NCBI GenBank assembly: GCA_016892645.1
Contig: JAFEMX010000007.1
Coordinates: 124,001-188,000, forward strand
Origin: Micrococcaceae bacterium RIT 802
GTDB lineage: Bacteria > Actinomycetota > Actinomycetes > Actinomycetales > Micrococcaceae
Reading direction: 5' to 3'
Length of the DNA stretch: 64,000 nucleotides
Shown: one piece after another, positions 55,245 through 64,000 of the stretch
Position numbering within the stretch: the first letter of the stretch is position 1
Layout: each line of letters begins with the position of its first letter
The notes under the pieces: generated by a model
Seen by the model: the letters and a program-made list of their open reading frames with translations, nothing else
What the model was told of the DNA's origin: nothing
The model's database searches: none
Program-made: the position numbers and the translations under genes

Positions 55245-55280
55245 AGTGGAGCCCCCACCCGACCGGGTGAGGGCTCCACT
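55245..55280 (-). terminator. Terminator after the NlpC/P60 gene
   Basis: AGTGGAGCCCCCACCC (55245-55260) pairs with GGGTGAGGGCTCCACT (55265-55280) with one mismatch and a 4-base loop. On the minus strand it is followed by GCTTTAAG, fitting the end of the NlpC/P60 transcript. Confidence 0.8.
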
Positions 55281-55294
55281 AGATGTCTTGTCGC

Positions 55295-56212
55295 TTAGTT
55301 GGCCAGCGTGTAGTAGCCGACCAGCGGGGCCGCGTAGGGACCCGTGGTGTCGCGCACGACGGTGCCGACGCTCGGGTTCTGTGCGCCGATCATCTTGCCG
55401 CCACCGATGTAGATGCCGACGTGCGAGTCGTTGCTCTGGAAGACCAGGTCGCCCGGCTGCGGGTTGGAGGTGCGGACCAGCTTGCCGGAGGCACGCTGGG
55501 CAGCGGCGTTGTGCGGCAGGCTGACGCCGGCCTTGCCGTAGACGTACTGGGTGAAGCCGGAGCAGTCCCAGCCGCCCGGGGTGGAGCCGCCGAAGACGTA
55601 CGGGCTGCCGAGGTAGGACTTGGCCATGGCGGCGATGCTGGAGTTGCCGCTGCTGACTGCCGTGGCGGCCGGCTCGGCCTTCTTGGTCACGGCACCGGCC
55701 GAGGCGGTGGTCACGCTCGAGTCGGAGGAGGAGCTGGACGAGGACGACGAGCTGGAGGAGCCCTGCGAGCCGCTGGAGCTGCTGGTCTGCGAGGACGCCT
55801 CGACCTGGCGGGCGGCCTGGCGCTCGGCGGCTGCTTCCTGGGCGGCTTCGCGCTCGGCGGCGGCCTGGCGCTGCGCCTCGCGGTAGGCGGCACCGGACGT
55901 CGACTCGATGTCGGCGACGGAGACCTTGATCTGCGAGGCCTTCGACTTCGCGGCAGGCACCGTGACGGCTGCCGGGGTGGTCACGGATGCACGCTGCATG
56001 TCGGTGACGGGGGCCTTGTCGGCGGCGCGGGTGGCCGGGGTGGCCTGGGCCGGGACGCCCAGGGTCAGCACGAGGCCGGACGCGGCGGCGATGACTGCTG
56101 CCTGGCGGCCGACGGAGCCGGCGTTGGAGGACACTGCCTTGGAGATCGACCCCAACGGGTTGGTGCGGACGGGCGTGGCGCGGTGGCGGCCCAGAGCTTG
56201 ACGCTTGGTCAT
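55295..56212 (-). CDS. Secreted NlpC/P60 cell-wall endopeptidase under c-di-AMP riboswitch
   Basis: The 305-residue protein has a signal peptide with a hydrophobic core at about residues 38-55, a helical Ala/Glu-rich middle, a serine-rich linker (residues 141-166) and a C-terminal NlpC/P60 domain. The catalytic Cys217 (WDCSGF) and His264 (SHVGIYIGGGK) are in place. It cleaves peptidoglycan stem peptides. The ATG at 56212 lies 20 bases after a c-di-AMP riboswitch, with GAGAGG upstream. A related but different hydrolase with the same riboswitch class lies next to it. Confidence 0.93.
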   Translation of the reverse strand: MTKRQALGRHRATPVRTNPLGSISKAVSSNAGSVGRQAAVIAAASGLVLTLGVPAQATPATRAADKAPVTDMQRASVTTPAAVTVPAAKSKASQIKVSVADIESTSGAAYREAQRQAAAEREAAQEAAAERQAARQVEASSQTSSSSGSQGSSSSSSSSSSSSDSSVTTASAGAVTKKAEPAATAVSSGNSSIAAMAKSYLGSPYVFGGSTPGGWDCSGFTQYVYGKAGVSLPHNAAAQRASGKLVRTSNPQPGDLVFQSNDSHVGIYIGGGKMIGAQNPSVGTVVRDTTGPYAAPLVGYYTLAN

Positions 56213-56231
56213 GAATTGATTACCTCTCCCA

Positions 56232-56386
56232 ATGCCTGCGAGGTGAGCTGTCGGATTCGAGTGGGAGTCACTCGGTGCCCCGCCCGTTGAACGGACCGTG
56301 ACACTTAACCCCAAGGATCCTTGCGGACCCGATTCGTGGTTCCCCCGCTACTGCCAAGCGATTCGTTGCGAACGGACCTCGGGCAG
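56232..56386 (-). promoter_or_regulatory. c-di-AMP riboswitch (ydaO-yuaA class) before NlpC/P60
   Basis: Read on the minus strand, the class hallmarks appear in order: GCGGGGGAACCA, CTTGGGGTTAAGT, and AATCCGACAGCTCACCTCGC near the 3' end (56262-56240). The 5' part CGAGGT can pair with ACCTCG at the 3' end to form P1. The class turns off wall hydrolase genes when c-di-AMP is high. Confidence 0.92.
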
Positions 56387-56528
56387 TGGCAGTATTCGGC
56401 AATCTGCCCGAGTGCGCCCGGCCCCTATGCGGCCTGGCACGTCGACTACGATATATGAAATGTTTGTAAAAGTCACGTTCAGGTCACGAAACGGTTAGTT
56501 CCCGATCACGGCCCGTGATCTACGGGCC
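56387..56528. other. Leader and promoter region between M23 and NlpC/P60 genes
   Basis: No gene is seen. An AT-rich patch at about 56445-56490 contains, on the minus strand, GTGACT and TATCGT 17 bases apart, a weak promoter for the riboswitch transcript. GATCAC and GTGATC arms at 56504-56520 form a small hairpin after the M23 stop. Confidence 0.4.
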
Positions 56529-57584
56529 CTACAGCCACCCTGCGGGGTCGACCGCATCGCCGTCGACGAGCACCTCGAGGTGCAGGTGGCAGCCGGTCGA
56601 GTTGCCGGTCGTGCCGCTCAGGGACACGACGTGCCCGCGCTCGACCTTCTGCCCGACCGAGACCTTCAGGCTGGTGTTGTGGTTGTAGGTCGTCTCCAGG
56701 CCGTTGCCGTGGTCGATGCGCACCCGGTTGCCCGAGTGGCCGGCCCATCCGGCCTGGACGACCGTGCCGGAGGCCGACGCCTTGACAGGTGTTCCACAGG
56801 GAACTCCGTAGTCCTGGCCGATGTGGACCTGGGCACCTTCACCGGTCGGATTGGCCCGCGCCCCGAAGGGCGAGGTGATCCTCACGTGATCGACGGGCTG
56901 GGTCAGCACGCCATGGGTGTCGATGGTGTTGATGTTGCCGCCGGAGGCCGACATCAGGTAGCTGAGCTGGTCGTCTTTGGTGAAGCTGCTGGACACCGAG
57001 GCCCGGACGACCGAGAAGTCGTCGGATCCCGGGACGGTCACATCGGCGACGTTGGCGGCCGACTGGTGGGCCACGCGCTCGGGGGGCGCCTCGTCGGTGC
57101 CGGCCATGGTCGGGTAGGCGGCGGCCAGCGCCAGTCCGGACACCGCGGCAACGGCGGCGAAGCGGTGGCTCCAGGCCAGCGCCGGACGCCCGGCGGCACG
57201 CGGGGCAGCTGCCCCACCGCGCGCCTTCGTCAAGGCATCGGCCGGCCGGGCCTGCGCGGAAACGGCGCGGGTGCCCTCGGGCAGGCCGATGACCGTCGCG
57301 TCGAAGCTTCCCCGGTTCTGGACCGAGGCGGCGGGTGCCTGCGCCGGGGCGGCGTCGGCCAACAGGGGGATGATGTCCGCAACGGTAGCGGCCTTCTCGA
57401 CCACGGCGGACGGGGCGGCATCCTGCCGCAGCGGGGCGGCGGAGGGGGCGTAGCGCATGGCGCCGTCGTAGCGGCGGGCCATGTAGCAGCCGGCGTCGGG
57501 GGTCGTGTCGGGCGCGGTCGTCTCGGGGGCGACGGCGGCACGACGGCCGGAACGCTTTTGCTCTGTCAAACGAGGACCTCTCAT
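56529..57584 (-). CDS. M23-family peptidoglycan endopeptidase under c-di-AMP riboswitch
   Basis: The 351-residue protein has a single membrane or signal segment around residues 135-155 (RFAAVAAVSGLALAAAYP) after a long charged N-terminus, and a C-terminal LytM/M23 domain. The zinc ligands are His254 and Asp258 (HIGQD) and His335 in HLHLE. It cleaves peptide crosslinks in peptidoglycan. The start codon lies only 5 bases after the riboswitch, so its P1 stem may overlap the ribosome site; the exact start is therefore less certain than the gene. Confidence 0.9.
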   Translation of the reverse strand: MRGPRLTEQKRSGRRAAVAPETTAPDTTPDAGCYMARRYDGAMRYAPSAAPLRQDAAPSAVVEKAATVADIIPLLADAAPAQAPAASVQNRGSFDATVIGLPEGTRAVSAQARPADALTKARGGAAAPRAAGRPALAWSHRFAAVAAVSGLALAAAYPTMAGTDEAPPERVAHQSAANVADVTVPGSDDFSVVRASVSSSFTKDDQLSYLMSASGGNINTIDTHGVLTQPVDHVRITSPFGARANPTGEGAQVHIGQDYGVPCGTPVKASASGTVVQAGWAGHSGNRVRIDHGNGLETTYNHNTSLKVSVGQKVERGHVVSLSGTTGNSTGCHLHLEVLVDGDAVDPAGWL

Positions 57585-57588
57585 GGGC

Positions 57589-57768
57589 GCCTGCGGAGTT
57601 AGCTGTCGGATTCGGGCCGGTCAGGCCCGGCCGCAGGCAGCCGGGCTGCGATGCGGCTTCACCCCGAGGCGGCCGGCTGCCGGGGATTCCAGGCACGACG
57701 GACCGCCAAAGATTGGGTTCTCCACCCCTGCCTGTCATTCAAGCGAACGGACCCGTTCCGCAGGCAGG
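57589..57768 (-). promoter_or_regulatory. c-di-AMP riboswitch (ydaO-yuaA class) before M23 gene
   Basis: On the minus strand GCCTGCGGA (57765-57757) pairs with TCCGCAGGC (57597-57589) as a perfect 9-base P1. Inside lie GCAGGGGTGGAGAACCC, CTCGGGGTGAAGCC and GAATCCGACAGCTAACTCCG, the class signature. The 3' arm of P1 sits directly before the start codon, so binding could hide the ribosome site. Confidence 0.92.
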
Positions 57769-57854
57769 GTCAGGCGGTCGGAAGGGGTGATGGGGACGAA
57801 TCCCCGTCTGTTACCAACGGTACCTCAATCAAATACAAAGTAACAGTTCCGTTA

Positions 57855-58550
57855 TCAAACGCCGCGGGCCACGAAAACGTGGGCGCTGACCTCCACCGGC
57901 AGCTCCAGCGCGCCCTCGATGCCCTGCACGCGGACAACCACATACTCGCCGGCGCGCTCGAGGGTGACCTGTGCACCCGGGCGGATTCCGCCGTCGTTCA
58001 ATTGGGTCAGCAGTTCGGGGTCGACCTGGATGGCCTCGGCGAGGCGTTCGACGGCGACGGGCCCGGTGTTCCCGTCCAGCAGGGCGGCGTCGAGGTTCTG
58101 CACGCCCAGGGCGAACTCGTGGGCGGCGGGTCCGCCCAGGATCTCCAGGCCGGGGATCGGGTTGCCGTATGGCGAGTCGACCGGCTGGCCGAGCAGGTTG
58201 TAGAGGCGCTTCTCCACGCGTTCGCTCATCACGTGTTCCCACCGGCAGGCCTCGTCGTGGACGTATTCCCATTCCAGTCCGATGACGTCGGCGAGCAGCC
58301 GTTCGGCGAGGCGGTGCTTGCGCATCACCGAGGTCGCCCGTTCGCGTCCGGCCGCCGTCAGCTCGAGGTGGCGGTCAGGGGTCACCACGACCAGGCCATC
58401 GCGTTCCATCCGGGCCACCGTCTGTGACACCGTGGGGCCGGAGTGGTCCAGCCGCTCGGCAATGCGCGCACGCAGTGCCGTGATTTCCTCTTCCTCGAGT
58501 TCCAGAATGGTCCTCAAGTACATCTCGGTGGTGTCGATCAGATCTGTCAC
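57855..58550 (-). CDS. ideR: Iron-dependent repressor of the DtxR/IdeR family
   Basis: The 231-residue regulator aligns residue for residue with DtxR over its metal sites: Met10, Cys102, Glu105 and His106 form the regulatory site, and His79, Glu83 and His98 the ancillary one. An N-terminal winged helix and a C-terminal FeoA-like domain complete it. It represses iron uptake and activates storage when iron is bound. The GTG at 58550 has AGGAG 9 bases upstream. It is divergent from serC. The local manganese exporter is riboswitch-controlled, not obviously from here. Confidence 0.93.
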   Translation of the reverse strand: MTDLIDTTEMYLRTILELEEEEITALRARIAERLDHSGPTVSQTVARMERDGLVVVTPDRHLELTAAGRERATSVMRKHRLAERLLADVIGLEWEYVHDEACRWEHVMSERVEKRLYNLLGQPVDSPYGNPIPGLEILGGPAAHEFALGVQNLDAALLDGNTGPVAVERLAEAIQVDPELLTQLNDGGIRPGAQVTLERAGEYVVVRVQGIEGALELPVEVSAHVFVARGV

Positions 58551-58617
58551 TGCGTGGCACTCCTGTAGGGCGGGGCGATGGACGGTGGACCCGTGGATCC
58601 AACTCTACCTGCGTTAA

Positions 58618-59850
<1,233 letters not shown>

Positions 59851-59864
59851 CACGCCCCCACGCA

Positions 59865-59909
59865 ACGGGCCGCGGCTCCCCCCATGGGTGTGGGGGTGCC
59901 GCGGCCCGT
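59865..59909. terminator. Terminator after serC, shared with DUF3027
   Basis: ACGGGCCGCGGC (59865-59876) and GCCGCGGCCCGT (59898-59909) are perfect 12-base arms with an inner C/G stem. GCTTTGG follows. It lies between convergent genes and may serve both. Confidence 0.75.
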
Positions 59910-59940
59910 GGCTTTGGTGCCGGTGCTGCTACCGGTGTTG

Positions 59941-60549
59941 CTACCGACGACGACGGCGCGAACGGCTGCGCCGGGGCGCCTCGTCGGCGGCGTGTTCGGC
60001 GTCCACCAGTTCCTCGTCGTCCTCGACGACCTCGTCCGGCTCATCGGGGCTGGCTGCCGTGTCGACGGTCTCGACATCGGTGCCGCCCTCGGCAGGATCA
60101 ACGGGGGCGCCGGTGTCGGCGGGGGCATCGTCGTCGTGCGTCCCCGGCGTCGGGTCCTGTGCCGGCTTGTCCTCGGTGGAGCCGTCCTCGGTGGAACCGT
60201 CCTCCGCAGCGGCCTCGGCCGCCTTCTGCGCCGCGAGCTCCTCGGGGCGCACCCGGTCGGCCCAGGGCACCCACTCGGGGGCCAGCAGCGCACCGTCACC
60301 CGGCAGCAGGCCGGTCTCGCAGACGGTCGCTTCCTTGCCGCGCGGAACGCGGGCCAGGGTCACGTACCAGTTCCAGCCGGCGTAGCCGGGAAGCCTGGCC
60401 TCGAACCGGTGCGTGAGCACGCGGTCGGCGTCGGCGGCGACCCCGAGGTGGTCGCCGACCTGCGCGGCATCCACGGTGGCCAGCAACGTGCTGCGGGCCA
60501 GGTCGACCCCGGCGCCCAGCACCGCATCGATTTTCGGCGCCCGTGCCAC
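59941..60549 (-). CDS. DUF3027 protein with acidic low-complexity tail
   Basis: The 202-residue protein has a DUF3027 core of about 110 residues (EARLPGYAGWNWYVTLARV, VCETGLLPGDGALLAPEWVP). A long Asp/Glu/Ala/Pro-rich tail follows and ends in a basic RRSRSRRRRR stretch. The function is unknown. It begins 3 bases after the cold-shock gene ends, an arrangement common in this family. The acidic tail followed by a basic end suggests nucleic-acid or protein contacts. Confidence 0.85.
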   Translation of the reverse strand: MARAPKIDAVLGAGVDLARSTLLATVDAAQVGDHLGVAADADRVLTHRFEARLPGYAGWNWYVTLARVPRGKEATVCETGLLPGDGALLAPEWVPWADRVRPEELAAQKAAEAAAEDGSTEDGSTEDKPAQDPTPGTHDDDAPADTGAPVDPAEGGTDVETVDTAASPDEPDEVVEDDEELVDAEHAADEAPRRSRSRRRRR

Positions 60550-60551
60550 GA

Positions 60552-60935
60552 TCAGGCGTCCAGGTCGTCGGCGACGCGGCGCAGGACGGCGGCGATCTTG
60601 GTGGCGTGGTTCTTCTCCGGGTAGCGGCCCTTGCGCAGGCCGTTGGAGACGCTGTCGAGGACCTTGATGAGGTCCTCGATGAGGATCGCGGTGTCCTCGG
60701 CGGGCTTGCGCTTGGCGCGGGCGACCGACGGGGCGGCCTCGACGATGCGGGCCGAGAGCGCCTGGGCGCCCTTGCGCCCCTGGGCGACCCCGTATTCCAT
60801 GCGGGTACCGGCGCGGACGTCCGTGGTGCCCTCGGGCAGCGCGGAGGCGTGCAGATACACCTCCTCGCCGTCGTCGCCGACCAGGAAACCAAAGCCCTTC
60901 GAGGCCTCAAACCACTTCACTTTGCCGAATGGCAC
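60552..60935 (-). CDS. Cold-shock-domain protein with C-terminal extension
   Basis: The 127-residue protein has an N-terminal cold-shock domain of about 65 residues with RNP motifs KGFGFLV and VYLHASAL. The remaining 60 residues are helical and not part of the classic 67-residue CspA. It binds single-stranded RNA or DNA. The GTG at 60935 has GAGG 8 bases upstream; the upstream ATG at 61016 would add an unrelated extension. It is cotranscribed with DUF3027. Confidence 0.9.
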   Translation of the reverse strand: MPFGKVKWFEASKGFGFLVGDDGEEVYLHASALPEGTTDVRAGTRMEYGVAQGRKGAQALSARIVEAAPSVARAKRKPAEDTAILIEDLIKVLDSVSNGLRKGRYPEKNHATKIAAVLRRVADDLDA

Positions 60936-61131
60936 TGCACTTACCTCGTTCTCACGTACCGGCGGCGCCCGGCCCGTTGGCTGCGCCGCGTCTGGATTCC
61001 CGGCCCGCACTCGCACCGGCGACGTCTGCGCGCGGGTACGGCCAAGCCGGGGAAGTCTATTTCCCTAGGGTACGGCATGGGGGCGGCGCCTCGGACTTTG
61101 CCGCCCGTCGTGACGCTGATATTTTGACGGG

Positions 61132-61359
61132 GTGAATACCGCCGAATCCCCCGCCGCCACGCAGCGCATCGTCACCGTGCTCGCCGCCGCGGTCGCCCTC
61201 GTCTCGATCCTGTCGTTGGCGTTCGTGCTCGTGCAGTACATGGTCGGCGCCACCCCGCTCACCGGGCTCATGGCCGTGGGGTTGTACGGGCTGCCGGTCG
61301 CGTTCCTGCTGCTGATCGTCCTGCTGCTGATGCGGATCCGGGAGCGCCGCCGGAGCTGA
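61132..61359 (+). CDS. Small two-helix membrane protein
   Basis: The 75-residue protein has two membrane segments (about residues 14-36 and 44-66) and a basic C-terminus (MRIRERRRS). TATTTT at 61120-61125 is 6 bases before the GTG, fitting leaderless translation. I do not recognise it. It sits between the cold-shock gene and the two-component operon. Confidence 0.7.
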   Translation: MNTAESPAATQRIVTVLAAAVALVSILSLAFVLVQYMVGATPLTGLMAVGLYGLPVAFLLLIVLLLMRIRERRRS

Positions 61360-61447
61360 CGAACCGTGCCCGACGGTTCCCTGCGGCCGCATCGATGCAC
61401 ATCGGACACCCAGAAAACTCCCAGACTTTGCACGCACAATGTCTGGT

Positions 61448-62158
61448 ATGACTGACAAACCTGCGGAAGCCAAGCTCCTCGTCGTCGACGACGAACCGAA
61501 CATCCGCGAGCTGCTGTCCACCTCCCTGCGTTTCGCAGGATTCTCCGTGGTTGCCGCCGCCAATGGCCGCGAGGCCCTCGCCGCCGTCGAAAAGGAACTC
61601 CCGGACCTCGCCGTCCTGGATGTCATGCTCCCGGACATGGACGGCTTCACCGTCACCCGCAAGCTGCGCGCCGCCGGGCGCCACTTCCCGGTGCTCTTCC
61701 TCACGGCACGCGACGGGACCGAGGACAAGATCATGGGCCTGACCGTCGGCGGCGACGACTACGTCACCAAGCCGTTCAGCCTCGACGAGGTCGTGGCCCG
61801 GATCCGTGCCGTGCTGCGCCGGACCCAGCCGCTGGACGAGGACGCCGCCGTGATCCGCGTCGACGACCTCGAACTCGACGACGACGCCCACGAGGTCCGC
61901 CGCGCCGGGGAGATCGTCGAGTTGTCCCCCACCGAGTTCAAGCTGTTGCGCTACCTGATGATGAACCCCAACCGCGTGCTCTCCAAGGCGCAGATCCTCG
62001 ACCACGTCTGGGAATACGACTTCAACGGGGACGCCTCCATCGTGGAGTCCTACATCTCCTACCTGCGGCGCAAGATCGATGCCCGGGAGGACTGGCCGGC
62101 GATGATCCAGACCAAGCGCGGCGTGGGCTACCTGCTGCGCTCCGCCGACCGGCGCTAG
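61448..62158 (+). CDS. OmpR-family response regulator
   Basis: The 236-residue protein has an N-terminal receiver with Asp58 (AVLDVMLPDMDG) as phosphorylation site and Lys108 (YVTKPFS), and a C-terminal winged helix (SPTEFKLLRYLMMNPNRVLS, TKRGVGYLL). The ATG at 61448 is preferred; one at 61439 adds three residues. CAATGT just upstream could be a -10 for a leaderless transcript. The sensor kinase follows after 9 bases. Confidence 0.93.
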   Translation: MTDKPAEAKLLVVDDEPNIRELLSTSLRFAGFSVVAAANGREALAAVEKELPDLAVLDVMLPDMDGFTVTRKLRAAGRHFPVLFLTARDGTEDKIMGLTVGGDDYVTKPFSLDEVVARIRAVLRRTQPLDEDAAVIRVDDLELDDDAHEVRRAGEIVELSPTEFKLLRYLMMNPNRVLSKAQILDHVWEYDFNGDASIVESYISYLRRKIDAREDWPAMIQTKRGVGYLLRSADRR

Positions 62159-62167
62159 GCCGCCCGG

Positions 62168-63655
62168 GTGCGTTCCCTCCCCCGCCTGCTCCGGCAGGTC
62201 TCGCTGCGGTCCAAGCTCGTGGCCCTGATGGCCATCCTGATGATGTGCGGCGTGCTCGTCACCGCACTGGCCGCCTCGGCCTCGCTGCGCCTGACGTTGC
62301 AGGACCAGATGAACACCGACCTGAAGGACAACAAGGTCGCGCTGGCCAACATCATGTGGTCCTCGTGGAAGAACGAGGAAACCCCGAGCGAGGGTGCCAC
62401 CCTGGAGTTCAACAGGTTCCGCGGCACGTTGCGCGACAACAGCGGCAAGGTCCTCTACGAGCTGCCGCACCCCCAGCACAGCGACGGGCCGGTCGTGCCG
62501 GCCATGACCATCGAGCAGGTCCGCGACCGGTCCTCGCCGTATGTGGACGTCAGGGGTTCGGAAAGCGGCTCCCCCGGATGGCGCTCCGGCGTCTACCCCT
62601 TGAGCAACAACAGTGGCTACGTCGTCGTCTCGCTCCCCCTGAAGTCCGCCATGGACACGGTGGACATGTCGACCAAGCTGGTGGTCACCAGCGGAACGCT
62701 CGTCACACTGGTCATGTCGATGATCGCCTACGGCATCACCGGCCGTGCGCTGCGGCCGCTCGTCCGCGTCGAACGCACCGCCGCGGCGATTGCCGCCGGC
62801 GACCTCTCGCGCCGCGTGGAGGACTATCCGCCGGAGACGGAGGTCGGCCGGCTCTCGCGCTCGCTGAACGCCATGCTGGCCCACATCGAATACGCCTTCC
62901 GCGGCCGGGCGGCATCGGAGCGCAAGATGCGCCGCTTCATCCAGGACGCCTCGCACGAGCTGCGCACCCCGCTGGTCACCATCCAGGGGTACTCCGAGTT
63001 GTACCGCCACGGCGGGCTGACCGATCAGGAGCAGGTGGGATCGGCCATGGGCCGGATCGAGGGCGAGGCCAAGCGCATGGCCCAGCTGGTCGAGGACCTG
63101 CTGACCCTGGCCCGGCTCGACGAGCAGCGTCCGCTCGAACGCCAGCCGGTTGACCTGTTCATGTTGGCCTCGGATGCGGTCGAGGATGCGCGCGTCAACG
63201 CCCCGGAGCGGGACGTGACCCTCGTCGGGCTCGAGGGACCCCAACCCAGCAGCGCCCCGACCAGTGGCGATGAACAGCGGTTGCGCCAGGTCGTCGGCAA
63301 CCTCATGACCAACGCCCTGCGCTACACCCCCGAGGGTTCAGCCCTGGAGGTGGCCGTGGGCGTGCTGCCGGTCATCGACGGCCGTTCCGACGCCGTGCTG
63401 GAGATCCGTGACCACGGCCCCGGGATCTCCGAAGAGGACGCGGCCCGGGTGTTCGAGCGCTTCTACCGCGCCGACAGTTCACGGCAGCGCGAAACGGGCG
63501 GGACCGGCCTGGGCCTGGCGATCGTTGCCGCCATCGCCGCCCAGCATGACGGTTCCGTCCGGCTCACGGAAACCCCCGGCGGGGGTGCCACGATGGCCAT
63601 CCGCCTGCCGCTGGTCCCCGCCGACGAGCCCTCCACAGACGACGGCGACGCCTGA
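62168..63655 (+). CDS. Sensor histidine kinase
   Basis: The 495-residue kinase has two membrane helices (about residues 15-40 and 171-192) around an extracellular sensing loop, a HAMP domain, a HisKA domain with His263 (DASHELRTPL) and a HATPase domain (NLMTNALRYTPEGS; DHGPGISEED; GTGLGLAIVAAIA). It signals to the response regulator. The stimulus is unknown. The family is related to mycobacterial envelope-stress kinases in overall layout. Confidence 0.93.
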   Translation: MRSLPRLLRQVSLRSKLVALMAILMMCGVLVTALAASASLRLTLQDQMNTDLKDNKVALANIMWSSWKNEETPSEGATLEFNRFRGTLRDNSGKVLYELPHPQHSDGPVVPAMTIEQVRDRSSPYVDVRGSESGSPGWRSGVYPLSNNSGYVVVSLPLKSAMDTVDMSTKLVVTSGTLVTLVMSMIAYGITGRALRPLVRVERTAAAIAAGDLSRRVEDYPPETEVGRLSRSLNAMLAHIEYAFRGRAASERKMRRFIQDASHELRTPLVTIQGYSELYRHGGLTDQEQVGSAMGRIEGEAKRMAQLVEDLLTLARLDEQRPLERQPVDLFMLASDAVEDARVNAPERDVTLVGLEGPQPSSAPTSGDEQRLRQVVGNLMTNALRYTPEGSALEVAVGVLPVIDGRSDAVLEIRDHGPGISEEDAARVFERFYRADSSRQRETGGTGLGLAIVAAIAAQHDGSVRLTETPGGGATMAIRLPLVPADEPSTDDGDA

Positions 63656-63775
63656 GTTTTCCACCATCCGCCTCCGGCCAGCCCACGGTGGCGCCCCGGG
63701 AGGCATCGTGGAGCCGGGACATCGCGTGGTGTCCCCGGGCCGGGAAGCGGCCCGACGGGCGAGGCAGGAGTGGCC

Positions 63776-64000
63776 ATGAGCAGCTTTTCGGCAAACACTG
63801 AGGACATGCGCGGACGCGCCCAGGCCGTCCAGGGGACGATCGAGCGGCTGCGTTCGGAGGTCGATGCCATGCAGGGGGGCCTGCGGGACCTCGAATCCTC
63901 CTGGCATGGGGCGGCGGCCTCGAACTTCCAGGCGGTGGTCGCCGATTGGCGGGCGACCCAGATGAAGGTGGAGGAGTCCCTGACGGCGATCAACACGGCG
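63776..64000 (+). CDS. WXG100-family protein, 3' end cut off by the window
   Basis: Seventy-five residues are visible before the window ends. They show the helical WXG100 pattern with SSWHGAAASNFQ at the turn (WxG motif). Such proteins are secreted by type VII systems as dimers. GGAG lies 8 bases before the ATG at 63776. It follows the kinase gene by 120 bases and may be the first gene of an ESX locus to the right. A link to the cassette at 27-31 kb is possible but distant. Confidence 0.85.
   Translation, partial: MSSFSANTEDMRGRAQAVQGTIERLRSEVDAMQGGLRDLESSWHGAAASNFQAVVADWRATQMKVEESLTAINTA

Overview
The window is about 64 kb of high-GC DNA with dense genes, GTG and TTG starts, many ATGA or GTGA stop/start overlaps and several probably leaderless genes. 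Gene content and order point to an actinobacterium of the Micrococcaceae (Arthrobacter-like): a glyA-soxBDAG-purU cluster, serC next to a DUF3027 gene and a cold-shock gene, c-di-AMP riboswitches before cell-wall hydrolases, and a WXG100 gene. No insertion sequence, prophage or CRISPR array is visible, so this looks like ordinary chromosome with some accessory cassettes.

Layout. 0-3 kb: the end of a PucR-type regulator, an AlkZ/YcaQ-like winged-helix protein and a GntR/FCD regulator. 3-10.7 kb: a GntR-facing operon for sarcosine breakdown (glyA, soxB, soxD, soxA, soxG, purU). Sarcosine oxidase makes glycine and 5,10-methylene-THF, GlyA links glycine and serine, and PurU recycles formyl-THF. 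11-19 kb: a ureohydrolase plus a ThDP enzyme, an APC transporter, a DUF302-like protein, an XRE-cupin regulator and a sodium:solute symporter. The ureohydrolase/ThDP pair fits the 2-ketoarginine to 4-guanidinobutyrate route. 19-21 kb: a structured RNA before a small unknown gene, then a manganese riboswitch before a ferritin-like/VIT1 exporter. 21-27 kb: an SRPBCC protein with a repeat-built coiled coil, a LOG-family protein and a SWIM/SNF2 helicase. 27-31 kb: an ESX-like cassette (small partner, alpha/beta hydrolase with repeats, lipoprotein), followed by a second copy of the structured RNA before a second small unknown gene. 31-35 kb: a sugar-acid-type dehydrogenase with an Nramp-like transporter, and a zinc alcohol dehydrogenase. 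35-39.4 kb: a TetR-controlled agmatine operon (N-carbamoylputrescine amidase, agmatine deiminase, permease). 39.4-45 kb: sucCD, a UvrD/PcrA helicase, a membrane protein and tRNA-Arg(CCT). 45-55 kb: a ROK regulator, an ABC exporter and a molybdenum-enzyme block (YdeP/FdhF-like oxidoreductase, FdhD, MoeA, DUF6457, MobA) ending in an HNH gene. 55-64 kb: NlpC/P60 and M23 hydrolases each behind a c-di-AMP riboswitch, a DtxR/IdeR regulator, serC, DUF3027, a cold-shock protein, an OmpR-type two-component pair and the start of a WXG100 gene.

The most unusual observation is the pair of related structured RNAs near 19.3 kb and 30.8 kb. They share a covarying stem, an identical loop and an identical loop-to-strand pseudoknot. 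Each lies just before one of two small proteins that themselves look distantly related. I know of no description of this RNA/protein pairing; its fold recalls the SAM-I/SAM-IV riboswitch clan, but the ligand is unknown.
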